A DNA stretch of 36,045 nucleotides from a virus. The stretch is from IMG/VR virus record IMGVR_UViG_3300035388_000008, positions 1 through 36,045 of that record; one strand, written 5' to 3'. A program made the translations under genes and the position numbers. The notes under the pieces are model-generated. The model worked only from the letters and a program-made list of their open reading frames with translations, had not been told where the DNA came from and did no database searches. This document shows, piece after piece, positions 1 through 7,859 of this stretch (its first letter is position 1; each line of letters opens with the position of its first letter).

Positions 1-126
1 CAATTCATAGATAACAACAAAGAAATAGCAAAAAAAACAGAGTTTACAATACAAGAAATCATTGATTTAACACAAGGGCAATATGGTAACGAAAGTCTGC
101 AAGATTTTTTTAAGGAGATGGAATAG
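1..126 (+). CDS. C-terminal end of an unidentified protein (cut by window start)
   Basis: Frame 1 is open from the first base and ends with TAG at 124-126, giving the last 41 residues of a protein whose start lies outside the window. The fragment is charged and probably helical, with residues such as FTIQEIIDLTQGQYGNE near its middle and the ending KEME. I do not recognise it. The sequence over its stop (AAGGAGATGGAATAG, 112-126) doubles as the ribosome binding site of the next gene and is identical to the end of the gene at 35203-35715. Confidence 0.6.
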   Translation, partial: QFIDNNKEIAKKTEFTIQEIIDLTQGQYGNESLQDFFKEME

Positions 127-672
127 ATGAAAACACTTATATACTGCACTAAGGCAAAACCGATTATATGGGGTTATGAAACTTTTATAGAGTATGGAGT
201 TGGAATTAATAACGAACAAATAGGTGGTGGTGTAAATGAATTTCCACTCAACGGTCGAGTAGTTGCCGTATGCGAGGTTGGTGAGATAGAAGAATTAGAA
301 TGTAGTCATGATTTTGATGGATATCCATTCATTGGAACTGAGAGCTTTAGTGAAATTGAAATAGAAGAAAGAACTTGTCTTGATTGGTGGGATATATGGG
401 GATATCTTAACGGTAAAAACGGTTACGCCTACCACCTAAAGAACATCAAGCCTGTTTATATGGAGCTTGGGGAGCTAAAAAGAATAATTGGTATACCACA
501 ATTTCCGTGTTTAGTAGGAGTTACCAAAGCACCTCAATCATACATGTACGTTTACTACAAAGGCGAGAAGTGCTTGCTAATGAGCGTTAAATCAAAATGG
601 TGTGAGAAGATACTCAACGGAGAAAAAACGGTAGAGGTTCGCAAAACGAGAGCAAAGGAGATAAAGGGATGA
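127..672 (+). CDS. ASCH-domain-related protein with apparently permuted segment order
   Basis: A 181-residue protein. Its segments match the phage ASCH-domain family but in rotated order. It begins with LIYCTKAKP (residues 4-12), followed by a GRVVAVCEV strand, CLDWWDI, a YAYHLKNIKPV strand and KAPQSYMYV. It ends with MSVKSKWCEKILNGEKTVEV and RKTR, which in the usual family is the N-terminal start. ASCH domains are small beta-barrels thought to bind RNA or modified nucleotides; no substrate is known for the phage forms. The last residues (AKEIKG) are encoded by the next gene's ribosome binding site, so the C-terminus looks cut off there. The stop overlaps the next start as ATGA. Family assignment is from memory of motifs. 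Confidence 0.6.
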   Translation: MKTLIYCTKAKPIIWGYETFIEYGVGINNEQIGGGVNEFPLNGRVVAVCEVGEIEELECSHDFDGYPFIGTESFSEIEIEERTCLDWWDIWGYLNGKNGYAYHLKNIKPVYMELGELKRIIGIPQFPCLVGVTKAPQSYMYVYYKGEKCLLMSVKSKWCEKILNGEKTVEVRKTRAKEIKG

Positions 673-1049
673 AATACAAAGTAGGAGATAGGGTTTGGGT
701 AAAAAGTTATAATAATTATGGAACTGTCAAAAGTTTTAGAATAGATGAAAACGGAAATCAATTTGTTTGGTATATTGAAATCAATGATAAGGAAATTTTA
801 TTCAATTTAGTTAATAATAATCTTCTTACCGCCACATTCGACACAATGATAACTAGGATTGGGTTTGAGGAAGTTCATTTTAACTTATATGTTTGCTCTA
901 GCGGTAAATATAAAGATTATACAATAGAGCTTGTAAGAGGCGGTTATAGAGTAGGAGATGGCATATTAAGAGGCCACGTTTACAGTGATTTACACGAAGC
1001 CCTAACGCAACTAATGATAGAATTAAAGGCAAAGGAGATAAAGTGGTGA
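669..1049 (+). CDS. hypothetical protein with an SH3-like N-terminus
   Basis: 126 residues. The opening YKVGDRVWVKSYNNYGTV resembles the small SH3-like or KOW-type beta-barrels seen in many phage accessory proteins; the rest (an EVHFNLYV strand region, then a predicted helix SDLHEALTQLMIEL) I do not recognise. It overlaps the ASCH-like gene by 4 bases and the YopX gene by a few bases, so the three are translationally coupled. Its last codons (KAKEIKW) are again written over a ribosome binding site identical over 15 bases to the one at 652-666. Confidence 0.6.
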   Translation: MKYKVGDRVWVKSYNNYGTVKSFRIDENGNQFVWYIEINDKEILFNLVNNNLLTATFDTMITRIGFEEVHFNLYVCSSGKYKDYTIELVRGGYRVGDGILRGHVYSDLHEALTQLMIELKAKEIKW

Positions 1050-1432
1050 GAGAGATAGAGTTTAGAGTATGGAGCAATGAATTAAATCAATATTTAAAAA
1101 GTGATAACTTATATTTTGTTTATGATGGTGGCATTATAAAAAATGTGCAAATGTGCCTTCAAACAATAACGTGTCCATTAACCGATTATGTTATGGAACA
1201 ATACACAGGCCTCAAAGACAAGAACGGCATAGATATTTACGATGGAGATAGAGTAAGACAAGCAAAAGGAAATTTAATTGCTGAAATTAAATACCACATA
1301 GGCGCTTCATCCGGTTTTGTTGCTGAAATTATTTCGCCTCAAGATTATAAAGGGCAAAATGTAGTTAGAATAGCGGAAATGCCAGAACAAATTGAAGTAA
1401 TAGGAAACATACATGACACGCAAATCAAGTAA
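1046..1432 (+). CDS. YopX family phage protein
   Basis: About 128 residues with the YopX hallmarks: an N-terminal REIEFRVW, the central YTGLKDKNGIDIYDGDRVR, and a C-terminal strand ending IEVIGNIHD. The family is widespread in phages and plasmids of Bacillota, is known from Bacillus phage SPbeta, and has no established biochemical role. Two in-frame GTG codons are possible starts (1043 and 1046). I prefer 1046 because it gives the usual REI start, a GTGA overlap with the upstream stop, and 8 bases of spacing from AAAGGAG at 1031-1037. Confidence 0.85.
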   Translation: MREIEFRVWSNELNQYLKSDNLYFVYDGGIIKNVQMCLQTITCPLTDYVMEQYTGLKDKNGIDIYDGDRVRQAKGNLIAEIKYHIGASSGFVAEIISPQDYKGQNVVRIAEMPEQIEVIGNIHDTQIK

Positions 1433-1523
1433 CCATTACATAGCCTGTTACAAGGGCAAGACAGCAAAGGGCTTGACAGCGATAGTTGCTCTAAAGCGCG
1501 TGATGAGGAAGGTGAGGAAATGA
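1413..1523 (+). CDS. small basic protein, 36 residues
   Basis: ATG at 1413 opens a 36-codon frame ending TGA at 1521-1523. The product (begins MTRKSSNHYIACYKGK, ends KRVMRKVRK) is strongly basic, with about a dozen Lys/Arg residues. It overlaps the end of yopX by 20 bases and the methyltransferase start by 4 (ATGA), the coupling seen at most junctions in this operon, and it fills the only gap between those two genes. The ribosome binding site is weak (TAGGAAA). Function unknown; a nucleic-acid-binding peptide would fit the charge. Confidence 0.5.
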   Translation: MTRKSSNHYIACYKGKTAKGLTAIVALKRVMRKVRK

Positions 1524-2299
1524 AACCATATTACAAAACAGATTTAACAACGATATATAATGGTGGTTGCTTGGAAGTTATGGATGAGTTAATTGAGCAA
1601 GGTATAAAGTTTGATGCAATTATCGCTGACCCACCATATGGAACGACAGCTTGTAGTTGGGATTCAGTAATACCGCTTGACAAGATGTGGGAACGATTGG
1701 ATAAGTTAACAAAAGAAAAAACTCCTATTATATTATTTGGAAACGAGCCATTCAGTAGTTACTTAAGAACGAGCAATATTTATAATTATAAATATGATTG
1801 GATATGGAAGAAAAACAAAAGCACAGGGTTTTTAAATGCAAAAATACAACCATTAAGGATATATGAAAATATTCATGTATTTTATAAAAAACAATGTTTA
1901 TATAATCCTCAAAAAACCGAAGGACATAAACCAGTTAATTTTTTTACAAAAAATACTAGCGATGGCGAAACAATGGGTAAAACAAAATTAGGTATATCTG
2001 GTGGTGGCCAAACTGACCGATACCCAAAAAATATAATAAAATTAGCGGTAGTAAATAATGATAATAGCAATGGCGATAAGTATCATCCAACACAAAAACC
2101 GCTTGAATTATTGGATTACTTGATTAAAACTTATACAAAAAATGGCGATTTAATACTAGATTTTACTGCAGGCTCATTTACAACATGTTTATCTGCAGAA
2201 AGATTAGACCGTAGAAGCATAGGAATTGAATTATCAAAGAAAGATTGCGATATTGGGATAAAGAGATTAAGTAATTTACAGCTGAGGTTCGATATATGA
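1520..2299 (+). CDS. DNA methyltransferase, N6-adenine/N4-cytosine type (beta-class order)
   Basis: 259 residues. The catalytic motif IADPPYGT is near the N-terminus (DPPY at 37-40), and the AdoMet-binding motif comes late (DFTAGSFTT near 214-222, followed by IGIEL). That order is typical of beta-class N6-adenine/N4-cytosine enzymes (N6_N4_Mtase fold). YHPTQKPLELLDYLI just before the AdoMet site is also standard. The usual GSGTT is GSFTT here, a mild deviation. The enzyme would methylate the phage or host DNA; no restriction partner is adjacent, so it is an orphan methylase, most likely for protection against host restriction. The target site cannot be read from sequence. Confidence 0.9.
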   Translation: MKPYYKTDLTTIYNGGCLEVMDELIEQGIKFDAIIADPPYGTTACSWDSVIPLDKMWERLDKLTKEKTPIILFGNEPFSSYLRTSNIYNYKYDWIWKKNKSTGFLNAKIQPLRIYENIHVFYKKQCLYNPQKTEGHKPVNFFTKNTSDGETMGKTKLGISGGGQTDRYPKNIIKLAVVNNDNSNGDKYHPTQKPLELLDYLIKTYTKNGDLILDFTAGSFTTCLSAERLDRRSIGIELSKKDCDIGIKRLSNLQLRFDI

Positions 2300-2553
2300 C
2301 AGCAACTAACTTACTAGACAACAAGCCCCACAGCGTATTTAATTACAAAGGGGTATTGTATATCGAAACAGACAGCAAAGCGTTACCGTACATAATCCTC
2401 GAGCCGACTAGCGACATTGAGGCGGATATCAAAGAGGGCATGAGGTACAGTTATTACAAAATAGGCGAATTATTATACGACAGCTTCCTGACAAACAACT
2501 ATGAAATATTTGTTGGGCGCACGGTATCAAGCTCTCAGCAGAGATTATTTTAG
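2296..2553 (+). CDS. hypothetical protein
   Basis: 85 residues, coupled to the methyltransferase by an ATGA overlap. Predicted beta strands VFNYKGVLYIET and PYIILEP precede an acidic stretch and a helix IKEGMRYSYYKIGELLYD. I do not recognise a family. Base composition is slightly richer in G+C than its neighbours, which may mean a different source. Confidence 0.6.
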   Translation: MTATNLLDNKPHSVFNYKGVLYIETDSKALPYIILEPTSDIEADIKEGMRYSYYKIGELLYDSFLTNNYEIFVGRTVSSSQQRLF

Positions 2554-2562
2554 GAGGAAAAG

Positions 2563-2673
2563 ATGAACAAATATAAATGCAAAAAATGCAAAGAAGTAAG
2601 GTACACAGCCGACACGCACGCAACTAAATGCGAATGCGGTGGCGAGCTAGAAAATAAGGGGGTAGCTAGATGA
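2563..2673 (+). CDS. zinc-ribbon microprotein, 36 residues
   Basis: ATG at 2563 is preceded by a near-perfect AGGAGG at 2552-2557. The 36-residue product carries two cysteine knuckles, YKCKKCKEV and KCECGGEL (CxxC then CxC), typical of a zinc ribbon. It overlaps the next gene by 4 bases (ATGA). Such mini zinc ribbons are common phage accessory proteins; the partner is unknown. Confidence 0.7.
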   Translation: MNKYKCKKCKEVRYTADTHATKCECGGELENKGVAR

Positions 2674-3071
2674 GTAAAGAGATAGAAGGAATAATTGCTC
2701 CATACGGTAAAGAAATATATATCATTAAACACAGAGATATTAACTTAATGATAAGTTGGGCTTTAATGGGATTAACTAATGAATTTAATAAATATTGTGG
2801 CGTTCTTAAAAGAACTAAAAACAATGATAAGAAAAAGGCATATGATTACATTTTAACTGATATAATAAATAAACAAAATTATATTAGAAATTTAGATAAT
2901 GAATATCATTTATATTGTTTAGAAAGCGCTCAAAAAACAATGATACTAGAAAAAGAATTAGAGAGATATAAAAAGTTTGTTAATTCAATAGAAATTGATG
3001 AAAAAAACAATCTAACAATACTTGATGAAACAGAATTAGAATATCTATTAAAGGAGGCTCAAGATGAGTAA
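2670..3071 (+). CDS. hypothetical helical protein
   Basis: 133 residues, mostly predicted helix, with a heptad-like C-terminal half (from about residue 60: KQNYIRNLDNEYHLYCLES, then EKELERYKKFVNSI). It contains no motif I recognise. It overlaps the zinc-ribbon gene by 4 bases upstream and the next gene by 8 bases downstream, so it belongs to the same transcript. Confidence 0.6.
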   Translation: MSKEIEGIIAPYGKEIYIIKHRDINLMISWALMGLTNEFNKYCGVLKRTKNNDKKKAYDYILTDIINKQNYIRNLDNEYHLYCLESAQKTMILEKELERYKKFVNSIEIDEKNNLTILDETELEYLLKEAQDE

Positions 3072-3396
3072 AGGCACATATTACAATAAACAAACAAGAA
3101 AAATAGATGTGGCTATTGATGAAATAGTGGTTGAAAAAAAAGAATATTATTATTTTAAATCACAATCAGATAAATTAGACCAAATCCAATCCGCAAGTTT
3201 GAGCGTTGATAGTGGTGAGGCTTTGAGTGAGTGGTTTGAGAAAAAATATTTGGTTACATATGATAATGAAAATACAGGATTTTATTTAGATGAAAAAAGA
3301 ATTGTTAGTTATATTCCAACAAATAGATATGTAATAAATTGTTTTTTACCACCACACCTAATCACGCTAATAGGCAGATTCTACGAGGGGTTATAA
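3064..3396 (+). CDS. hypothetical protein
   Basis: 110 residues beginning MSKGTYYNKQTRKIDVAIDE. A strong AAAGGAGG lies just upstream inside the previous gene. The composition is mixed alpha/beta and I recognise no family. Its TAA overlaps the next ATG by one base (TAATG). Confidence 0.6.
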   Translation: MSKGTYYNKQTRKIDVAIDEIVVEKKEYYYFKSQSDKLDQIQSASLSVDSGEALSEWFEKKYLVTYDNENTGFYLDEKRIVSYIPTNRYVINCFLPPHLITLIGRFYEGL

Positions 3397-3962
3397 TGAG
3401 AACGATAGCCGAGCAAGCTAATAAAGCAAAAGAGCTGTTAAGCAGATTCAATGATACGGATATTCAAATTAAGGTATTTGATGAAAATTTCGGTGAATTT
3501 ATAACAAAAATAAACAAGAAATACGACTATGAAGTCACTAAAAAGCTCATTAAAATAAATACCAATGAATTTGAATTAGAAGGTATTATATCTATTAAGC
3601 CAATAAACTTAACGCTTGAAGAGCGAATAGACAAGATAAACGAATCCGATACATTAGAAATCGCAATGGCATATTTAAGTGACACGATATCAAGCTATGA
3701 AATTATAGCATTAGAAACAATCAAGGCCAAGCATCATAATTCCGTTATTAAAAAGAGGATTGCAGACATAAAGAGCAACATAAGCAAGGAAATAGCCTCT
3801 AAGCACTCAAAATTAAGCACAGAGAGCATTTTATCGCATATGTTGCTGAATATTAGCAAGATATCAAAAATTGAACAGATAAAGAATTTGGCACAGTTAA
3901 ACGAATACACGCAAAAAGCAATTTGTAAGGCAATTAAGGTTTGTGAATGTGATATATTTTAG
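3396..3962 (+). CDS. hypothetical protein
   Basis: 188 residues from the ATG at 3396 (begins MRTIAEQANKAKELLSRFND). A longer frame opens at 3339, but that would run 58 bases into the upstream gene and lacks a ribosome binding site, whereas GAGGGG precedes 3396 and the TAATG junction is standard. The protein is rich in Ile, Lys and Glu and mostly helical after residue 75, without recognised motifs. Confidence 0.6.
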   Translation: MRTIAEQANKAKELLSRFNDTDIQIKVFDENFGEFITKINKKYDYEVTKKLIKINTNEFELEGIISIKPINLTLEERIDKINESDTLEIAMAYLSDTISSYEIIALETIKAKHHNSVIKKRIADIKSNISKEIASKHSKLSTESILSHMLLNISKISKIEQIKNLAQLNEYTQKAICKAIKVCECDIF

Positions 3963-3995
3963 AAATAGGAACTGTAAAAAAATAGGAGGCAACAA

Positions 3996-4262
3996 ATGAG
4001 AAAGATTAAAGAAGTGTTGAAAGCTATAAAAGAAAATGAGCAAGATATTAAGTCGTCAACATCAGATATTGATACATTAACAGCAACGCGACAAATGTTT
4101 AGGTATAACAAAAAAGTTTACAAAGAAATCACAAAAAGAATAGCCCGCATATGGGTAGTTATTTCCATAAACGAAGAATATGAGCGAGAATTAGAAAACG
4201 AGATTATCCGCATACATCAATACAAGTTAGCAACAAAGACAAGGAAAACTAAGGAGGACTAA
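3996..4262 (+). CDS. small coiled-coil protein
   Basis: 88 residues preceded by AGGAGG (about 3985). Highly charged and almost entirely predicted helix (KEVLKAIKENEQDI, then EEYERELENEIIRIHQYKL). Its TAA abuts the ATG of the DUF1351 gene, so the two are probably co-translated. Function unknown. Confidence 0.6.
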   Translation: MRKIKEVLKAIKENEQDIKSSTSDIDTLTATRQMFRYNKKVYKEITKRIARIWVVISINEEYERELENEIIRIHQYKLATKTRKTKED

Positions 4263-5066
4263 ATGAACGAAATAACAAAACTCAAAGAGTTAGAAGTAAA
4301 ATACACGTTACCAACCGTTACATATAATTTAACAGAATTAGAAAGCGATATTGATAAACTTACACAGCAATATAGTGGGTTTGTTGTAAAAGAAAATGAT
4401 GTTAAAACAGCAAAGGAATTAACCGCTAAGTTGAATAAGTTATCAAAGGCGATAAATGATAAGAAAATAGCAGTTACAAAAGAAATCAAAGCAACATTGA
4501 CGCCATTTGAGAGTAAGATTAAGATTTTGGTGGGAAATATAACGGATTTATCAAAGTCAATTAAGAATCAGCTAGATACATTTAATGAAAAAGAGAAACA
4601 CGAAAAGAGAATGTCTATTATTCAAAGTGGTTTATGGGTTAATTACATGGTGTTTGATGACAAATGGCTTAATAAAGGCGCTAAATTAGTTGATATATTT
4701 GCAAATTTAGAAGCACAAAAGACCATTTTTCAGAATAATTGCTTGTTAATTAAAACGACTTGTAAAGGTTATAGCTTAAATCACAACAAATACTTGCAAT
4801 TACTTAGTGAAAAAACAGAAGTACAAGTGATTGTGGATAAAATAGCCGAAGATTACAAACTGATTCAAGACCAAGAAAACAAAGCTGGAGATGAAATTTT
4901 AGAAATAGAAACTATTGTAACCGATCCTTATTTTTCAGTTGAAGAAGCACAAGACACAACGAAACTCGTGTATTTGTTAAAGGTAACGGCAACAAGGACA
5001 AAGCTAAAAGCGTTAAAGGAATTTATGGTATCAAATGGTTTAGAATACGAGAAGGTGGAGGGATAG
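4263..5066 (+). CDS. DUF1351 family phage protein
   Basis: 267 residues. The first 110 match the DUF1351 pattern I know from phages of Bacillota: an amphipathic start, YNLTELESDIDKLTQQYSGF, then AKELTAKLNKLSKAINDKK followed by a long helix with PFESKIKIL. The C-terminal half is poorly conserved. DUF1351 genes usually sit beside annealing or exonuclease genes of phage recombination modules, and an ERCC4 nuclease lies two genes downstream here. The molecular role is not established. A GGAGG site precedes the ATG. Confidence 0.75.
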   Translation: MNEITKLKELEVKYTLPTVTYNLTELESDIDKLTQQYSGFVVKENDVKTAKELTAKLNKLSKAINDKKIAVTKEIKATLTPFESKIKILVGNITDLSKSIKNQLDTFNEKEKHEKRMSIIQSGLWVNYMVFDDKWLNKGAKLVDIFANLEAQKTIFQNNCLLIKTTCKGYSLNHNKYLQLLSEKTEVQVIVDKIAEDYKLIQDQENKAGDEILEIETIVTDPYFSVEEAQDTTKLVYLLKVTATRTKLKALKEFMVSNGLEYEKVEG

Positions 5067-5071
5067 AAAAA

Positions 5072-5470
5072 ATGGAATATACAAATATTAAAGTATTTGA
5101 AGATATAATACATTTTACAAGTGATACAAAATTGCATAGCGAGGAAATACTCTTTATTAAAAAAGGTAATTACATATATAAATGTAAAACAAGCCAAAGT
5201 TATAAAAATCCAATTAATTTATATGATGGCTATGGTGTGATATTAGAGATAACTGAAAAAGAAAAAACAATAGAAGATTGTGTGATTAAAAATTTACAAC
5301 TAGAAGATACAATTATTTTCAAAACTAATCAATATTTGCCTATGATAGAAATTGAGGAAATGCAAACACATTATAGCAAAAAGTTAGGCTGTCAAGTAAT
5401 CATACTGCCACCAACGCTTGAAGTAGTTAAGTTCACGAGAAATATTGAAATAGTAGAACAAAAAGAATAG
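5072..5470 (+). CDS. hypothetical protein between DUF1351 and ERCC4 genes
   Basis: 132 residues starting MEYTNIKVFEDIIHFTSDTK, behind GGTGGAGGG. Predicted to be beta-rich in the first half, with alternating strands such as EILFIKKGNYIYKCKT and GYGVILEITEKE. No family recognised. Its position suggests a part in the recombination module, but that is inference only. Confidence 0.6.
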   Translation: MEYTNIKVFEDIIHFTSDTKLHSEEILFIKKGNYIYKCKTSQSYKNPINLYDGYGVILEITEKEKTIEDCVIKNLQLEDTIIFKTNQYLPMIEIEEMQTHYSKKLGCQVIILPPTLEVVKFTRNIEIVEQKE

Positions 5471-5480
5471 GAGTGATTCC

Positions 5481-6002
5481 ATGCTTAAATTAGCATTTAG
5501 TCAAAACATAATAGACAAGCATATCTTGTCGAACATAATAATATTAGTTGACACAAGAGAGCAACAAAATCAACATATTCTCGACTATCTCGATAAAAAA
5601 GAGATAAAATGGAAGTTAAGAACGCTTGATTTTGGTGACTATCAAATAATGTTGTGCAAAAATGATGAATATGGGTTTCCATACGATTTAATTCCTGATT
5701 ATGCTGTAGAAAGAAAAGCACATTTAGAAGAATTAAGTGGCAATTTCACTAAAGGTAGGACAAATTTAGAAGAAGAAATGTGGCGAAGTGATGGCAAAAT
5801 GGACTTTGTAATAGAAAAAGGAAGTTTAGACGATATTATGAGGGGTAATTATGATACTAATTATATAAAAAAATCATTCATTGTTTCTTTATCAACTTTT
5901 AGACACCGTTACGGTACTTCATTCAATTTTTCTTCAAAAGAATTTAGTCCACAAATGATTTTCGCATTATTGTTTTACAGATTAAGAGAGGAGTTAAAAT
6001 GA
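5481..6002 (+). CDS. ERCC4-domain nuclease
   Basis: 173 residues with the nuclease core of the ERCC4/XPF-MUS81 family: ILVDTREQ (Asp24, Glu27), DFGDYQI (Asp53) and AVERK (Glu77-Arg78-Lys79), the GDXnERK signature that binds the catalytic metal. The residue after ERKxxx is Glu rather than the usual Asp. Phage members of this size cut branched or flap DNA and act during recombination or replication. It starts behind TAGGAGTG and overlaps the next gene by 4 bases. It lies in the same operon as the DUF1351 gene. Confidence 0.85.
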   Translation: MLKLAFSQNIIDKHILSNIIILVDTREQQNQHILDYLDKKEIKWKLRTLDFGDYQIMLCKNDEYGFPYDLIPDYAVERKAHLEELSGNFTKGRTNLEEEMWRSDGKMDFVIEKGSLDDIMRGNYDTNYIKKSFIVSLSTFRHRYGTSFNFSSKEFSPQMIFALLFYRLREELK

Positions 6003-6295
6003 GAAAACTTGATTTAATACAAGAGCATTTAGAAGCAAAGCATTACTTAGATATGGCGACTAGCGATGTGAGGTTCTCATACGTGTTGCATACATATACA
6101 CAGATTAAGAAAAATGGATTAACAACGCTAGAATTGATGCACAATGCACATTTTAATTATTGTAGTGAGGAATTGACACAGATTAGCTTTAGTGCGTTTC
6201 AAAGAAGCGTGTATCGTTCAGCAGAAAAAATTGAGGAACTTGATGATTTCTTAGAATTATGTGAGATGATTATTAAGCAGATTAAGGGAGTGTAA
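5999..6295 (+). CDS. hypothetical helical protein
   Basis: 98 residues, coupled to the ERCC4 nuclease by an ATGA overlap. All predicted helix (DLIQEHLEAKHYLDMATSD at the N-terminus; ELDDFLELCEMIIKQIK at the C-terminus). No family recognised. Coupling suggests a role beside the nuclease. Confidence 0.6.
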   Translation: MRKLDLIQEHLEAKHYLDMATSDVRFSYVLHTYTQIKKNGLTTLELMHNAHFNYCSEELTQISFSAFQRSVYRSAEKIEELDDFLELCEMIIKQIKGV

Positions 6296-6296
6296 A

Positions 6297-7325
6297 ATGG
6301 CAAAAGAAAAAAATGTAAAAGAACGAGTTAATAAAGGCAGGCAAGAAGTTGGCAAAATAAAAAAAGGAATGAGTACCGCACTTGCTTACTTACCTTACAT
6401 TTTAATTGATATATCAGCCGTTATTGCGATTGGTTTAATTACTTTAATAGCTTTTGATTTCGATTGGGATTATATCTGGAGTTGGAATTTCTTAATCACA
6501 AGTATTACGCTTGTTATCATTTACATTATGGCACATTGGAGTGTGTGGGTTTCGTATCTTAAATCAATGAGAAGAAACAAAGAAAACATTGAAATCAAAG
6601 AAGATAAGGAAGATGATATTAAAGCCGTTACAAACACAACGGAATGGTATAATAACAAGAAAGATTTTATCAATTTTAGAAACGAAGAAAAGAAAAAAGA
6701 GGCTTGGATTATACTCGTTCAAAACGCTTTGACTAAGTTGAGAAACAACGCTAAGGACAAAGACATTGAAATTGAGGCTCTTGGTATTACTGATTTCCAA
6801 AGAGAACATTTAGCAGAGGGCGAATTACTAGATATTGAAGCTGACATTGACAAGAGAAAACAAGATTGTCATTACCTAATTATTAAAAAGGAATTAGAAG
6901 AGCAACTTACAGATGAGTGGATTGCACAGAATTTAAGCAAGATGAATCATGATTACGATAAGATAGACAGCCAATTCATTGAAACAGGCCACTTGTTTAA
7001 AGGACAAGCGAAGTCTAAAACAAATCCAAAAGGTAAATATGCTAAAGACACAATGCCTATGCGATTAGTTATGTTGCTTATCACGGTGTTTATCACAGCA
7101 TTTACAACAGACTTGGCAATGAGCCAATTCACGAAAGACGCTTGGTTTCTGTTTGTATTCAGAATGATGTTGTTGCTTGCTAACGTGGTTATGGCTCTAG
7201 TTTATGCTGAAACATTTTATGTTGATGTTGATGTGTTTAACTTAGATTCAAGAGTTAGCATTAAAAACGAGTTCAAAGTCTGGGGATTAGAAAAAGGATT
7301 ATATGGAAATAAAAAGGAGGAATAA
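6297..7325 (+). CDS. four-helix integral membrane protein
   Basis: 342 residues. Two membrane helices lie near the N-terminus (about 31-53 and 62-84) and two near the C-terminus (about 253-273 and 283-305). A long charged, mostly helical segment sits between them, rich in Lys and Glu. The basic N-terminal tail (KERVNKGRQEVGKIKKG) suggests it lies in the cytoplasm, with the 170-residue middle domain cytoplasmic too. It is followed directly by a lipoprotein gene, so the pair may act at the host membrane, for instance in superinfection exclusion. No family recognised. Confidence 0.65.
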   Translation: MAKEKNVKERVNKGRQEVGKIKKGMSTALAYLPYILIDISAVIAIGLITLIAFDFDWDYIWSWNFLITSITLVIIYIMAHWSVWVSYLKSMRRNKENIEIKEDKEDDIKAVTNTTEWYNNKKDFINFRNEEKKKEAWIILVQNALTKLRNNAKDKDIEIEALGITDFQREHLAEGELLDIEADIDKRKQDCHYLIIKKELEEQLTDEWIAQNLSKMNHDYDKIDSQFIETGHLFKGQAKSKTNPKGKYAKDTMPMRLVMLLITVFITAFTTDLAMSQFTKDAWFLFVFRMMLLLANVVMALVYAETFYVDVDVFNLDSRVSIKNEFKVWGLEKGLYGNKKEE

Positions 7326-7859
7326 ATGAAAAAGATACTAATAGCAATAATGCTAGTCTTGATGATTAGTTTGGTGGGGTGCGGTGAACCTGATAACATA
7401 AATGTGGTTAGTCATGGTGTAAGTCAAGAAGATTATGACTTATTAGAACGAAGGTTGGTGATTTTAGAAGACCGTAATACAGAACTTAATCAAGCTTTAA
7501 TGGATTTTTATGTAATTACTGATGATGGTAAACTTTATTCTAATTGTAGAATAGAAGGCGGTATAAAAGTATGTGATGAATTAGATAGTTATATTACTGA
7601 TGAAGAACTACAAACAAATTTAAACTATTGGTTTAATGAGTATGATAGGCTATTTGGTGAAAGAAATGCAGAAATGTTAGAATCATTAGAAATATCACAA
7701 GATGAACAGATTATATTAAACACTATTGCAATGATAGATTTAACTGTTATGTTGTATGAAGAACAAGAAACATTTACAGAAGAAGAACAATCCTATTATG
7801 ATTTACTAATAGCACACAGAATTGTAATGGTGCAAGCATTAGAGGATTATGATGACTAA
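7326..7859 (+). CDS. phage-encoded lipoprotein
   Basis: 177 residues. The N-terminus is a classic lipoprotein signal: two lysines, a hydrophobic stretch, and the lipobox LVGC with Cys19 as the lipidated residue. The mature part is acidic and largely helical, with a heptad segment (DYDLLERRLVILEDRNTEL) and two Cys that could pair (NCRIEGGIKVCDE). AGGAGG precedes the ATG and the gene abuts the membrane-protein gene. Phage lipoproteins at the cell surface often block entry of related phages; that role is inferred here, not shown. Confidence 0.75.
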   Translation: MKKILIAIMLVLMISLVGCGEPDNINVVSHGVSQEDYDLLERRLVILEDRNTELNQALMDFYVITDDGKLYSNCRIEGGIKVCDELDSYITDEELQTNLNYWFNEYDRLFGERNAEMLESLEISQDEQIILNTIAMIDLTVMLYEEQETFTEEEQSYYDLLIAHRIVMVQALEDYDD

